A stretch of 64,000 nucleotides of DNA, taken from contig NZ_PQBZ01000042.1 in NCBI RefSeq assembly GCF_002964665.1, positions 493,097-557,096 on the forward strand, written 5' to 3'. The DNA is from Pseudoalteromonas sp. T1lg23B (GTDB lineage Bacteria > Pseudomonadota > Gammaproteobacteria > Enterobacterales > Alteromonadaceae). The position numbers were made by a program, and so were the translations under genes. The number at the start of each line of letters is the position of its first letter. Position 1 is the stretch's first letter. The notes beneath the pieces are model-generated. The model saw only the letters and a program-made list of their open reading frames with translations. It was not told the DNA's origin and made no database searches. Positions 26,054 to 34,574 of the stretch are shown one piece after another.

Positions 26054-28297
26054 TTAGGCTGCATCATCGCTATCATCCAGCCCAAGTGCAGCAGCCAAGG
26101 TTTTAACGTCTTGGTGCTGTTCAAAAAACGCCACCACAGCCTGAATATGGCTCTGTTTTTCACCTTCAAATTGTTCAAGATAAGTGCGAATTTCAGCAAA
26201 CTGCCAAGTAAGTTTCGTATCTGTAGGGGTAGCAGTAATAGCGGTAAAAACACTTGCAATGGATACATCATCTAGTAGATATTGAATAAACGCCAAAACG
26301 GCTAAATATTGTTTGTTCGTGATATAATGCTGTGCTCGTTCAATACGCTCACGCACCTGTTCAGGCGGCTCATGTAATAGTGCTATTTCGGCTACATTAG
26401 CTAGCATATTAGCTAACACGCTGCTTATCTGCTCGTTTTGTGAGTCTTTATACTGAGCAAATAGCAAATCAAAACTCTGAATTGCTGCATCCAGCTTCCC
26501 AAGCCGTCCCTGAGTTATTCCTTTGTTTAACATGGCCTTCACGACACATAGTTGAATGTCTTCGTTGTTTGAATTTCCAAAACGGCTGATGAGTGCATCA
26601 TAAGTGTCGATTGCCTGCTCATGCATTTCGCGCTGACCTTGAGTTATTCCTTTATTAAACATGGCTATAGCAACTTGTTGCAGGACTTCTTTGTTGTCTG
26701 AATTTTCAAAACGGGTAATAAGCTGCTCATAAGTGTGGATTTCTTTCTCATGCATTTTAAGCCGTCCCTGAGCGGCTCCTTTATTACACATAGCCTTCAC
26801 GACACGTAGTTCAATGTCTTTATTGTCTGAATTGTCAAAACGGGTGATGAGTGCATCATAAGTGTCGATTGCCTGCTCATGCATTTCGCGCTGACCTTGA
26901 GTTAGTCCTTTGTTTAACATGGCCATAGCAATTTGTTGTAGGACTTCTTCATTGTCTAAATTGTCAAAACCGGTGATTAACTGCTCATAAGTGTCAATTG
27001 CCTGCTCATGCATTTCGAGCCGTCCCTGAGCGACTCCTTTGTTTAACATGGCCATAGCAACTTGTTGCAGGATTTCTTCATTGTCTGAATTGTCAAAACG
27101 GGTGATGAGTGCATCATAAGTGTCGATTGCCTGCTCATGCATTTCGAGCTGGCCTTGAGTTATTCCTTTATTAAACATGGCCATAGCAACTCGTTGCAGG
27201 ACTTCTTCGTTGTTTGAATTTTCAAAACGGGTAATAAGCTGCTCATAATCGTCAATAGCTTCCGTTAATAACTTTAGTCCACCCAACGTCACACCTTTAT
27301 TAAACATGGCGATGGAAACGAGCTTATCAGTATGAGTACGATTTGAAGATTTAAAACGCGAAATTAAAGCATTATAGGTTTCTATCTCATCTTCCAGCTT
27401 TTTAAGTTTATGAAGGGTAAATGCTTTATTTAGTAACACTCTGGCAAACAATACATCGTCAACATCTTGATTCTTTGCAGCTGCAATTGCTTTGTTAAAT
27501 AGCTCTAAGGCTTGTTGGTAGTCTTTCTTACCATAACTTACCGAGGCAAGCTTAAATAACTCCTCGACGGTTGCCTGCTCTTTACTCACTTTTCGAGTAC
27601 TGCGCTCAATGATGCGCAACGACTCTGGATCTGGCTCTGTTTTCTCTACAATAGATTGCTGCACATTTTCAAAGGCTTCATCTATTTCCTGCTGCTTTTC
27701 TTGAAGAAGTCGATGTGCTTCATCAATATATTGCTTAAGTTCTGCAACCGACGAGTCAGCCTCCTTTAAGCGCGCTTCTACCACATTCTTAGCTTTATCT
27801 ATTATTTGCTCAGTATGTTCTTCAATAAACGCATCCATTTTCTCTTCGGCAACATTCAGCGCTTCTTTTTTACTTTGCTTGTAAACAACAAAACCTATAA
27901 GCGCGATAAACAGGGTTAGTACGGTAAACCACCAATCAATCGAATCTTTTAAATCCGACGTTCTGCTATCAAAGCCATTGATGCGGGTGTTATGGTTTTT
28001 CTCTTGTTCTGTAAACTGAGTTTGTAGATTGGCCAGTTGCGTTTTTAAACCTTGTTGAGCGCTTTGCAAGGCTTTTACATCACTCCCTTGTATTTGTTGC
28101 AACTTGAGTTGTTCATCAAGCCGCCCTAGTTGAATACGCACCTCGACCAGTTGTTCTCGCAGTGCGTCGGTTTGTGCTGAAGTTAAATTTATGGATGTTG
28201 ATGTAGTGCTTGGTTGCTGCACCACAGGGTTATTTGCCATGCCCTTTTCTGGGAGTGAGAGCAACAACAAAAAAACAAGCAACAAAAAAGTACGCAT
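26054..28297 (-). CDS. Exported coiled-coil/TPR protein with near-identical tandem repeats
   Basis: A 747-residue protein: signal peptide (MRTFLLLVFLLLLSLPEKGMA), coiled coil at about 35-105, transmembrane segment near 118-138 (WWFTVLTLFIALIGFVVY), a second coiled coil to about 225, then TPR-like repeats from about 245 onward. Seven consecutive 42-residue units share the pattern M-x-NKG-x-x-x-G ... EQAIDTYD/EQLITRF-x-NSDNEE. The units are nearly identical at DNA level too, so repeat number may vary between strains. The function is unknown; such proteins serve as scaffolds. A possible 39-residue gene ends 13 bp before it. Confidence 0.75.
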   Translation of the reverse strand: MRTFLLLVFLLLLSLPEKGMANNPVVQQPSTTSTSINLTSAQTDALREQLVEVRIQLGRLDEQLKLQQIQGSDVKALQSAQQGLKTQLANLQTQFTEQEKNHNTRINGFDSRTSDLKDSIDWWFTVLTLFIALIGFVVYKQSKKEALNVAEEKMDAFIEEHTEQIIDKAKNVVEARLKEADSSVAELKQYIDEAHRLLQEKQQEIDEAFENVQQSIVEKTEPDPESLRIIERSTRKVSKEQATVEELFKLASVSYGKKDYQQALELFNKAIAAAKNQDVDDVLFARVLLNKAFTLHKLKKLEDEIETYNALISRFKSSNRTHTDKLVSIAMFNKGVTLGGLKLLTEAIDDYEQLITRFENSNNEEVLQRVAMAMFNKGITQGQLEMHEQAIDTYDALITRFDNSDNEEILQQVAMAMLNKGVAQGRLEMHEQAIDTYEQLITGFDNLDNEEVLQQIAMAMLNKGLTQGQREMHEQAIDTYDALITRFDNSDNKDIELRVVKAMCNKGAAQGRLKMHEKEIHTYEQLITRFENSDNKEVLQQVAIAMFNKGITQGQREMHEQAIDTYDALISRFGNSNNEDIQLCVVKAMLNKGITQGRLGKLDAAIQSFDLLFAQYKDSQNEQISSVLANMLANVAEIALLHEPPEQVRERIERAQHYITNKQYLAVLAFIQYLLDDVSIASVFTAITATPTDTKLTWQFAEIRTYLEQFEGEKQSHIQAVVAFFEQHQDVKTLAAALGLDDSDDAA
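26450..27320 (-). repeat. Tandem 126-bp coding repeats
   Basis: About seven copies of a 126-bp unit encode 42-residue TPR-like repeats. The identity is highest between alternate copies, for example the segment reading GTGTCGATTGCCTGCTC recurs every 252 bp, which points to a two-unit higher-order repeat formed by recent duplication. The boundaries are approximate. Confidence 0.8.
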
Positions 28298-28310
28298 TGA
28301 AGATCCTTAT

Positions 28311-28430
28311 CTAATTGGCTTTATTTCTCAAATAAGTTGATAAAAGCTCAGTAAATTTAACGTAATTATTATCTATGCACCAGATATAACACTCAAATAC
28401 ATATTTTGCCTGTCGTTTATTATTAGCCAT
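28311..28430 (-). CDS. Possible 39-residue small protein
   Basis: A short frame starting MANNKRQAKYVFECYIW and ending LSTYLRNKAN sits upstream of the exported TPR gene, stopping 13 bp before its ATG. It is basic with a few aromatic residues and no signal peptide. A GGGAGG sequence lies upstream but at a rather long spacing (about 12 bases). It is a candidate only; the rest of the 350-bp gap (28298-28648) holds two short hairpins, CTGAAAC...GTTTCAG and GCTGATA...TATCAGC, the latter near the end of the next gene. Confidence 0.3.
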   Translation of the reverse strand: MANNKRQAKYVFECYIWCIDNNYVKFTELLSTYLRNKAN

Positions 28431-28648
28431 TCAAACACCAAACCTCCCGCCTGAGGCTTTAACGCTTCATTATCTTGCATGTAAAGGGCCTTGACAACTG
28501 TCATAATTAACAGGTTTAGCTTCCTTCCTAGAATACACCGGTGATGTCTGAAACGGGAGTTTCAGCGTTGTTAGAAGCCCAAGATTGAATCGGTATGAAG
28601 CTGATAGGCAAACATATCAGCCTAGATAAAAAGGTTTATTGTTAAATG

Positions 28649-29560
28649 CTAGCGCGTACCAGACAACCAATGCATCACATTCAGTAAAAACTGCTCGTTT
28701 TGCTCAGCTTCTGGAGATACAAACCCCATTTTTTTACCGGTTGGTAAGTAAACTTGCGAGGTAAACATCGCCGCTTCTGCGAACACCGCAACTCGACCTT
28801 TGCCCAGTTCTAATACCGCGCCCTGAGACCAGCCGCCGATCGCCTGCTTTTTGGTATCTTGATTGATAGCGAGCGGTTTGTCAGGCACCAGCGCCCACGC
28901 ACCTTGGGGCAGTTGTAACAAAGACACTGCGTTATCAGGCGCTTTGAACGCGTCGCCACCCAAGGTCCTGACTTGGCTTATTTGTTTTGATGCCACAGGT
29001 CCATCGGTGATCTCGTGACGTTTTAGTAATTGGTTATCGGTGTTATAGGTGACTTCCTGTACATGACCATTCACAAACTCAAACCCAAAGGCCTGTGCCA
29101 GTGGTTCAATCGCTTTGGGAAAGGGTATATGGTCAGCAATTAGCAGCAAAGCGCCACCTTGCTTCACCCAAAGCTGTAAAGTATCCACTTCTTTTTGCGT
29201 AAACGCGCTGTGAAATGGGCCATCCCAGTTACGACTATTATCTTTGTGCAGTGCATTGGCTATGACCAGCACATCAACACCTTTTAAATTGTCAGAGGTA
29301 AAGGCTTTTTTACCTTGCTTGAGTGTGTAACCGTCACTCTTTAAGACCTGAGCAAACGGCTTGTAACGTCCCGTTGCGGTATGAAAGTTATAGTGAGCTT
29401 GGTCAAGTACCACCACGGGGCTTTGTTCATCATTAAAGGTAACAGTGGTATTTTTGGGATTAAAGTCAGAGTCAGCCTGCTGAGGTAAGCCATCATCGCT
29501 GTTACAACCAACTAGGTTAAATATCAATACACCAAACAGTAACTGTTTTAATATCGCCAC
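28649..29560 (-). CDS. DUF4350-like lipoprotein (glutamine amidotransferase-like fold)
   Basis: A 303-residue lipoprotein: the signal ends in the lipobox LVGC (Cys19). The mature part starts with VVVLDQAHYNFHTATGRYKPFAQVLKSDGY and contains VLVIANAL, WVKQGGALLLIADH and GKGRVAVFAEAAMF, the pattern of DUF4350 / class I glutamine amidotransferase-like domains that lack the catalytic cysteine. The domain usually senses or binds a ligand near the membrane, but the function is not known. The start is GTG at 29560, preceded by AAGGA. No partner gene is adjacent in the same operon. Confidence 0.7.
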   Translation of the reverse strand: MAILKQLLFGVLIFNLVGCNSDDGLPQQADSDFNPKNTTVTFNDEQSPVVVLDQAHYNFHTATGRYKPFAQVLKSDGYTLKQGKKAFTSDNLKGVDVLVIANALHKDNSRNWDGPFHSAFTQKEVDTLQLWVKQGGALLLIADHIPFPKAIEPLAQAFGFEFVNGHVQEVTYNTDNQLLKRHEITDGPVASKQISQVRTLGGDAFKAPDNAVSLLQLPQGAWALVPDKPLAINQDTKKQAIGGWSQGAVLELGKGRVAVFAEAAMFTSQVYLPTGKKMGFVSPEAEQNEQFLLNVMHWLSGTR

Positions 29561-29662
29561 GATAATGTCCTTTTATTCTTTAAGGGCACTACCATAGCGT
29601 ATCGCGCTTTTAGCGAAAAACAGTTTTATGTGTATTTTTGTAAGCGCCTTTTTATGTGCGCC

Positions 29663-30358
29663 TTAGTTAAGCAAATTTTTCCACAAGGTTTTCAGTACCT
29701 GCGTCAAGTTAATAGGAATGATCACAAACAGCGCTTTGCCTTTATTAAATTCGGGGTTCACTTGGCAGTAGTATTTGATCTCTGCTTTATCACTATTTTT
29801 AAGTGTCTCTAATTCCTGCGGTGAATAATTGCTGGTTCTATTCACTGATACCAAACAACGTAGCGAGTTAGCAACACTCACCTCTCCGCCTGAGTTAAAT
29901 TTTTCAAATATTCCAGCTGGAGCTGGATGCGCAAAGTGTGGCCAAATTGTGGCTGTTTTCTTGGCAATCGCACGATACATCGCGGGGCTGAGCATGGTAT
30001 CGGCGTAATAATGCTTGCGCCATGGCCTTTTCAACCAGCAAAGAACACTATGCATGATTGAAAATACAAAAGTGTTACCACCATTACGATAGTAAGGTAA
30101 AAACGCCGCAGATGCGCCAATAACGGTGATATCAAGCTCATGACTGAAGGTCAATAAACAGTATCCAACTAGTTTATTATCAGCATAATACAAACGCAGT
30201 TTGCGCTCAAAAGGCTCGTCGCTATCAAAATATTTGGCAAGATATTGCTCAGGCGCAATGTTGGCAAAGCTTGCCGCGATGATGTTTGATATATCACTGC
30301 GCTGAACCTGAGTTAACCACTGTTTCGTTTGGGTGAGATCCCTTGTTGTCAATGTCAT
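29663..30358 (-). CDS. Hypothetical protein with an acetyltransferase-like N-terminal half
   Basis: A 231-residue cytosolic protein. The segment FERKLRLYYADNKLVGYCLLTF and the following IGASAAFLPYYRNGG resemble the central strands of GNAT-fold proteins, but no clear acetyl-CoA pyrophosphate loop (Q/R-x-x-G-x-G/A) is visible, so the activity is uncertain. The C-terminal part has no recognised motif. ATG at 30358 is the only good start. It could also be a family of unknown function restricted to marine Gammaproteobacteria. Confidence 0.55.
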   Translation of the reverse strand: MTLTTRDLTQTKQWLTQVQRSDISNIIAASFANIAPEQYLAKYFDSDEPFERKLRLYYADNKLVGYCLLTFSHELDITVIGASAAFLPYYRNGGNTFVFSIMHSVLCWLKRPWRKHYYADTMLSPAMYRAIAKKTATIWPHFAHPAPAGIFEKFNSGGEVSVANSLRCLVSVNRTSNYSPQELETLKNSDKAEIKYYCQVNPEFNKGKALFVIIPINLTQVLKTLWKNLLN

Positions 30359-30582
30359 TGTAGTAGGTTATTCCTGACCTAAAAGCGGGTATCAAAAGTT
30401 ACCCACAACATGGCTTAATTAGCTATTTAAATCAATATTCAAAACAGTACTCTGACTGTGCTGAGGCCTGATATTGTAGTTTACCTGATCAATGGGGAAG
30501 GAATGCAACCACTGCTTGCTGGTGCATTTTAGTTACAACAAGAACTTGATAGCCTTAAAAACCGTGAGCAACGGTGTTAAAT

Positions 30583-30602
30583 GGCTGGCTTACGCGCCAG
30601 CC
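30583..30602 (-). terminator. Hairpin downstream of the leader-peptide gene
   Basis: GGCTGGC (30583-30589), loop TTACGC, GCCAGCC (30596-30602). On the minus strand it follows the stop codon of the 58-residue peptide by 12 bp and is followed by ATTTAA, a weak T-tract. Confidence 0.55.
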
Positions 30603-30614
30603 AACGTCAACATC

Positions 30615-30791
30615 CTACATTTTATTTTTTGCTTCTGTAGGCAGCTCACAGAACATCCAACTACCACAACCAAATTGACCTGCTCGACTGTAATAAATAC
30701 CACCAGCAACCTGTGGTGTCATTTCCTGTTGTAACTTATGTGAGTCGTTCGACAAATTTTTAATTTTCTTCTTATTGAGTTTTAATTTCAT
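30615..30791 (-). CDS. Small peptide with a double-glycine (VAGG) leader, possible secreted peptide precursor
   Basis: A 58-residue frame. It begins MKLKLNKKKIKNLSND, a basic N-terminus of the type seen in leader peptides of ribosomally made natural products, followed by MTPQVAGG (Gly30-Gly31). Double-glycine leaders are removed by C39-peptidase ABC exporters. The 27-residue remainder, starting IYYSRAGQFGC, has two cysteines (Cys42 and Cys48). AAGGAA precedes the ATG at the right distance, and a hairpin follows the stop. No exporter or modification gene is next to it, so the export system would be elsewhere. The peptide's activity is unknown. Confidence 0.6.
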   Translation of the reverse strand: MKLKLNKKKIKNLSNDSHKLQQEMTPQVAGGIYYSRAGQFGCGSWMFCELPTEAKNKM

Positions 30792-31004
30792 GAATTATTC
30801 CTTTTGAAAAAAGCCTGAAAAATTGCAGACCCCCCATAATAAGAAGAAACGCTCAAAAATCAGCCCGACATAACTTGCAGTTGGCAAGAGGTGTAATACA
30901 TGTATGTCGTTATTTAAATCTTAAGCATCATTATGTATTTACTATTCGAGTATGTTAGATTGCTTAAAAATGAATGAGTTGAGCAATAAGAAGGGGCATC
31001 TCTG

Positions 31005-31495
31005 ATGAGTAAGGTTGTTTTATCCGACACGCTAAAGAAGATACTGGTGTTTGCATGGGCAACATCTGCCGCTCCCCCACCGGTGAAGCGGTGCTCAAAC
31101 ACAAACTCGCAGAGGCACAGCTGGACATTACCGTCGACTCGGCTGGCACCATCGCCTACCATCAAGGCAACCCTCCCGATAAACGCAGTGTAGCAGCGGG
31201 GAAAAAGCGCGGATACGACTTTAGCGGTATGACAGCCAGACAAGTGAAACCTCAAGACTTCACCGATTTTGATTTGATCCTAGCCGCGGATAGGGCCAAC
31301 CTTGCTGACTTATTGGCACTTTGCCCTCCCCAACATCAACATAAAGTTATGTTATTTCTTAGTTTTATAGATGCGCAATACGACGAAATCCCAGATCCAT
31401 ATTATGGCAGCGGCGATGGTTTTGAAACCGTACTGGACCTCATAGAAAGCGCCTGTGACCAGTTGATTAGTGAACTTAAAAAAAACTCTAAATAA
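31005..31495 (+). pseudogene. Low-molecular-weight protein tyrosine phosphatase, frameshifted
   Basis: The product is a 160-residue LMW-PTP broken by one base. From ATG 31005 (with AAGGGG upstream) the frame reads MSKVVLSDTLKKILVF and then leaves the family; from 31055 another frame reads MGNICRSPTGEAV and continues to DPYYGSGDGFETVLDLI, the acid-loop region (DPY) of LMW-PTPs. One extra T in the TTT at 31050-31052 would join them as ILVFCMGNICRSPT, restoring the catalytic Cys of the C-x5-R loop. As given, the start lacks the nucleophile. This may be a sequencing error or a real inactivation. The enzyme removes phosphate from tyrosine residues; no polysaccharide operon is nearby. Confidence 0.75.
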
Positions 31496-31550
31496 GCGTT
31501 GATTTTTCTCGCCACAAGCGGGGTCTTATGGTAAATATATCGCCCCGTTT

Positions 31551-32204
31551 TTGAGAGCGACCCCTTTGGCAACATCAAGCAATTTATTTGAGCAAATCGC
31601 ACTAGACCTGCAGGTTCATGGTGTCAGTATTCAAAGTTTAGATTTACAAGAACCCGCCCTTCTAGCGCTTACCGAAAGACTCGACATTTTATCTCAACAA
31701 GACTTTCATAGAGCCGGCATTGGTCGCCAAGAAGAGCACATGAAAAATGAGCAAGTTCGCCGCGATAAAATCCACTGGTTAGAGACCAGCGACGCCCACG
31801 AATCGCTGTTTTTGAGCTATATGCAGGACTTAAAAGTCTATTTGAATCGTCGCCTATTTTTAGGACTGTTTAGTTATGAATGTCACTTTGCTCACTATGA
31901 ACCGGGTGCATTTTATAAAAAGCATCTAGACGCATTTAAAGGCGAAGCAAACCGAGTTCTTTCAACCGTATTGTATTTAAATCCAAGCTGGCAAGAGGGT
32001 GATGGCGGCGAATTGGTGATATACGACCCACATAATGACGATGAGATATTACAAATTGTGACTCCGAATTATGGCACGTTAGTCACCTTTCTCAGTGATG
32101 AGTTTCCACATGAAGTATTGCCTGCCAAAAAAGCACGCTATTCGATTGCGGGCTGGTTTAGAGTGAATACCAGTGTCGGTGGCAACATCGACCCCCCTCA
32201 ATAA
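31551..32204 (+). CDS. 2-oxoglutarate/Fe(II)-dependent oxygenase (prolyl-4-hydroxylase-like)
   Basis: A 217-residue protein of the 2OG-FeII_Oxy_3 type. The iron-binding facial triad is visible as HLD (in YKKHLDAFKG) and the distal His of FPHEVLP, with the 2-oxoglutarate-binding Arg in KARYSIAGWFR. VLSTVLYLNPSWQEGDGGELVIYD is the characteristic core strand set. The enzyme would hydroxylate a protein or small molecule; the substrate is unknown. No in-frame ATG starts the gene; TTG 31551 or TTG 31566 are the choices and neither has a good ribosome binding site, so the start is uncertain. It is 55 bp downstream of the phosphatase and may be co-transcribed. Confidence 0.85.
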   Translation: MRATPLATSSNLFEQIALDLQVHGVSIQSLDLQEPALLALTERLDILSQQDFHRAGIGRQEEHMKNEQVRRDKIHWLETSDAHESLFLSYMQDLKVYLNRRLFLGLFSYECHFAHYEPGAFYKKHLDAFKGEANRVLSTVLYLNPSWQEGDGGELVIYDPHNDDEILQIVTPNYGTLVTFLSDEFPHEVLPAKKARYSIAGWFRVNTSVGGNIDPPQ

Positions 32205-32257
32205 TATTAGCACCTAAAAACGCTACACTTTTTTACTTTCACATCTGGTCTAACAAA

Positions 32258-32300
32258 CATATCATGCTCCCAAAGTAAAACGTGCATGGAGCATGATATG
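32258..32300 (+). promoter_or_regulatory. Start-codon-sequestering hairpin
   Basis: CATATCATGCTCC (32258-32270) and GGAGCATGATATG (32288-32300) are perfect 13-bp inverted arms with a 17-base loop. The 3' arm holds the GGAG ribosome binding site and the ATG (32298) of the lipoprotein gene, so folding of the mRNA would block initiation. A second in-frame ATG at 32286 lies at the loop edge. Confidence 0.7.
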
Positions 32301-32681
32301 AAACGGATACTCTTATGTGTCACCGTAATAACTTTAACTTCTGGCTGCGTATTTATGCCAAAAGAAGTCTCATATTTTGATAACCGGTGCCAAATCTACG
32401 CCAAAAAAGCGGTACTAGATAGTGAAAATACAACACGTTTAGCTAGTTGTAGCGGGTCAAAATGTGGAATGTACCTAGTCGGAGCTGGCGTTGTCAGTGC
32501 TGCAAGTCTGGTGGTCTCAGGGAGTATAGTACTCATTCAAAACGTGGTACATTGGCAGGAAAAGAATAAAAACTGTAACCCTTTGAGTGAGCAAAAGACT
32601 AACGTTCAATCCAAGCAAGATAGCACTACATCCACGCAAGATGGTGAACCCAACGAACTCTCTGAAATAGAACGTCGCTGA
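32298..32681 (+). CDS. Small lipoprotein of unknown function
   Basis: A 127-residue protein. The signal MKRILLCVTVITLTSGC ends in a lipobox (LTSGC, Cys17). After it come cysteine-containing segments (NRCQIY, ASCSGSKC), a hydrophobic segment at about 60-85 (YLVGAGVVSAASLVVSGSIVL) that could be a transmembrane helix, and a polar, serine/threonine/glutamine-rich tail. No family is recognised. The start and ribosome binding site lie inside a 13-bp perfect hairpin, so translation may be controlled by RNA structure. An alternative ATG at 32286 adds four residues. Confidence 0.65.
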   Translation: MKRILLCVTVITLTSGCVFMPKEVSYFDNRCQIYAKKAVLDSENTTRLASCSGSKCGMYLVGAGVVSAASLVVSGSIVLIQNVVHWQEKNKNCNPLSEQKTNVQSKQDSTTSTQDGEPNELSEIERR

Positions 32682-32717
32682 GATTTACTTATGCTCATAT
32701 AGTTGTAAGGTAAACCC

Positions 32718-33200
32718 ATGATCACAGAAATGACAAAACAAGATTTTGCTTTATTTTGGCCAACTTTTGAGTCCATCATAAAAGCGCAACAAACCTATGC
32801 GTTTGACCCAGACATGAGCATGAAGCAAGCTTACCAAGTGTGGTGTCAAACACCACTCAAAGCATTCGCGTTCAAAGTCGATGACGAAGTATTAGGCACC
32901 TATTACCTCAAAGCCAATGCCATGGGCCCAAGTAGCCATATTTGCAATTGTGGTTATATGGTAAGTGCAGCCGCCCGTGGACAGGGAATAGCGCAAACGC
33001 TCTGTGAACACTCACAACAAGTTGCTAAAAATCTTGGCTTTAAAGCCATGCAGTTTAACAGCGTTGTCAGCTCAAATGAGGGAGCTATCAGGCTGTGGAA
33101 GAAGTTGGGTTACGAAATCATCGGCACCATTCCCAAAGCCTACAAACACCCACAGTTAGGGTATATTGACAGTCACATCATGCACAAACTGCTGGATTAG
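32718..33200 (+). CDS. GNAT family N-acetyltransferase
   Basis: A 160-residue GNAT. The acetyl-CoA site appears in GYMVSAAARGQGIAQTLCEHSQQVAKNLGFKAMQFN (the R-G-Q-G-I-A loop), followed by AIRLWKKLGYEIIGTIPKAYKHPQLGY, the usual motif B and C-terminal strand. The substrate is not predictable from sequence; small-molecule or protein N-acetylation are both possible. The ATG follows GTAAGG at 32706-32711. It is not obviously linked to the neighbouring lipoprotein or to the two-component system downstream, which is on the other strand. Confidence 0.9.
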   Translation: MITEMTKQDFALFWPTFESIIKAQQTYAFDPDMSMKQAYQVWCQTPLKAFAFKVDDEVLGTYYLKANAMGPSSHICNCGYMVSAAARGQGIAQTLCEHSQQVAKNLGFKAMQFNSVVSSNEGAIRLWKKLGYEIIGTIPKAYKHPQLGYIDSHIMHKLLD

Positions 33201-33226
33201 CAATCCAGTTACAAACTGACTAGTCA

Positions 33227-34573
33227 TCACTTTGTGGTGTTACTTGATGAGTAATAAGGTAAGAACACCTTAACTTGTAGCCCCGCTACCTCTGTTTGGT
33301 GATACACATTGTGCAAACTTAAGTAACCATGATGCGCTTCAACGATTTCTCGACATAAAGCTAAGCCAAGACCACTACCCGCCGCTTTAGTTGAATAAAA
33401 TGGTACCAAAGCATTCGCCATAACTTGCTCACTCATGCCTTGCCCACCGTCGGTTACACTCACAACAACGCCTTCTCTGTGTGACTCGATGGCTAAGTGT
33501 ATTTCATCTACACTAGAGCCTGATTCATGAGCATTTTTAAGCAGATTAATCAGCAACTGTTGCAACTGCATGTTGTCTGCATAACAAGGCGTTGATGGAT
33601 AACTGCTCGGCGCGATAAACTGCCATTGCTGAGCAAGTTCATTGATAAGGCTAGGCCAGTCTATTTGTTCTAACTTTGGCGGCGGCAACTTAGCAAACTT
33701 ACCATATCCTTGTACGAACGCCGTTAAATGTTTTATGCGTTCTTCAATTGTCGCGAACACCCGTTGTAATCTTGGTTCGTCAAGCCCTTGTGATAGTATT
33801 TGTCCGCTGTGTAACATGGATGACATAGGACCAAGCGAGTTATTCAGTTCGTGACTGATAATACGGATCACTTTTTTCCAAACCGCCACTTCCTGACGAT
33901 TTAGTTCACGCGTTAATTGTTTTAATATAAATAATTTATGCTGTTGATTATTAAGCAAAAACTGACCAGTCGCCAGATGCCAAGTTTGTGCTTCTTCGGC
34001 TGTATTGTGTATGTTAAACAAGCCATCTTGACCAAGCTGAATCGCCTGCTGTAGTTCTGTGGGAGCATTTTCAAATGCTTGTGACAAACTCATGCCTTCA
34101 ATGCGGGTTTTCGATGACAGCAGATTGCGAGCACTTAAGTTGCTAAACACCACCACATTATTACTGTTTATCAATAACAATGCCTGAGGAGAGCTTTCTA
34201 ACACCTTATCGAGCATTAGCTCCCTTTGATGGATCCATTGCTTTTCTTTACGTAGTTGTTCCGCTGTTTGGTTGTACAAAGTACATAACCAGCCAAGCTG
34301 ATCTGCACGGTGATAAACCAACTGGTTAGAAAACTCGCCATCTTTGAAATTTTGTAAACCAAGCTCCAGCGCATCCAAACCTTTTTCAATTGACGCACAT
34401 ATCAAGGAAGTAACTAAAGTAGAGAGTATTAAAGCCACCCCCAAAATAAAAACCCCTTGGCTCCAAGGAATTTGCAAAACGATAAAAACCGCCAACAAAC
34501 TCACTGTGAGAACCAACATCACCGTGAGTTTTATTTTGCCTACCAAAGATAACCATGGTTTTTGTACTTGCAT
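33227..34573 (-). CDS. NtrB/NtrY-like sensor histidine kinase of the ABC export system
   Basis: A 448-residue membrane kinase. Two transmembrane segments (about 14-34 and 40-60) enclose almost no periplasmic loop, so the signal is probably within or near the membrane. A HAMP-like linker (65-110) and a PAS domain (about 120-225) follow, then the H-box IISHELNNSLGPM with His241, the N-box (NLLKNAHESG), and the G-boxes DGGQGMS and GSGLGLAL. It lies 1 bp after the NtrC-type response regulator gene and ends the export operon. The pair most likely controls the exporter genes upstream, perhaps in response to its substrate or to membrane stress. Confidence 0.92.
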   Translation of the reverse strand: MQVQKPWLSLVGKIKLTVMLVLTVSLLAVFIVLQIPWSQGVFILGVALILSTLVTSLICASIEKGLDALELGLQNFKDGEFSNQLVYHRADQLGWLCTLYNQTAEQLRKEKQWIHQRELMLDKVLESSPQALLLINSNNVVVFSNLSARNLLSSKTRIEGMSLSQAFENAPTELQQAIQLGQDGLFNIHNTAEEAQTWHLATGQFLLNNQQHKLFILKQLTRELNRQEVAVWKKVIRIISHELNNSLGPMSSMLHSGQILSQGLDEPRLQRVFATIEERIKHLTAFVQGYGKFAKLPPPKLEQIDWPSLINELAQQWQFIAPSSYPSTPCYADNMQLQQLLINLLKNAHESGSSVDEIHLAIESHREGVVVSVTDGGQGMSEQVMANALVPFYSTKAAGSGLGLALCREIVEAHHGYLSLHNVYHQTEVAGLQVKVFLPYYSSSNTTK

Positions 34574-34574
34574 A

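Noticed and set aside
26450..27320. CRISPR-like array
   Set aside because: The regular repeats are 126 bp long, in frame and coding for TPR units, without unique spacers.
30492..30734. 80-codon plus-strand frame opposite the leader peptide
   Set aside because: It is antisense to the 58-residue peptide, which has the better ribosome binding site and recognisable leader features.
31005..31193. 62-codon frame read as an independent small protein
   Set aside because: Its first 16 residues are the true N-terminus of the phosphatase and the rest is the out-of-frame continuation after the lost base.
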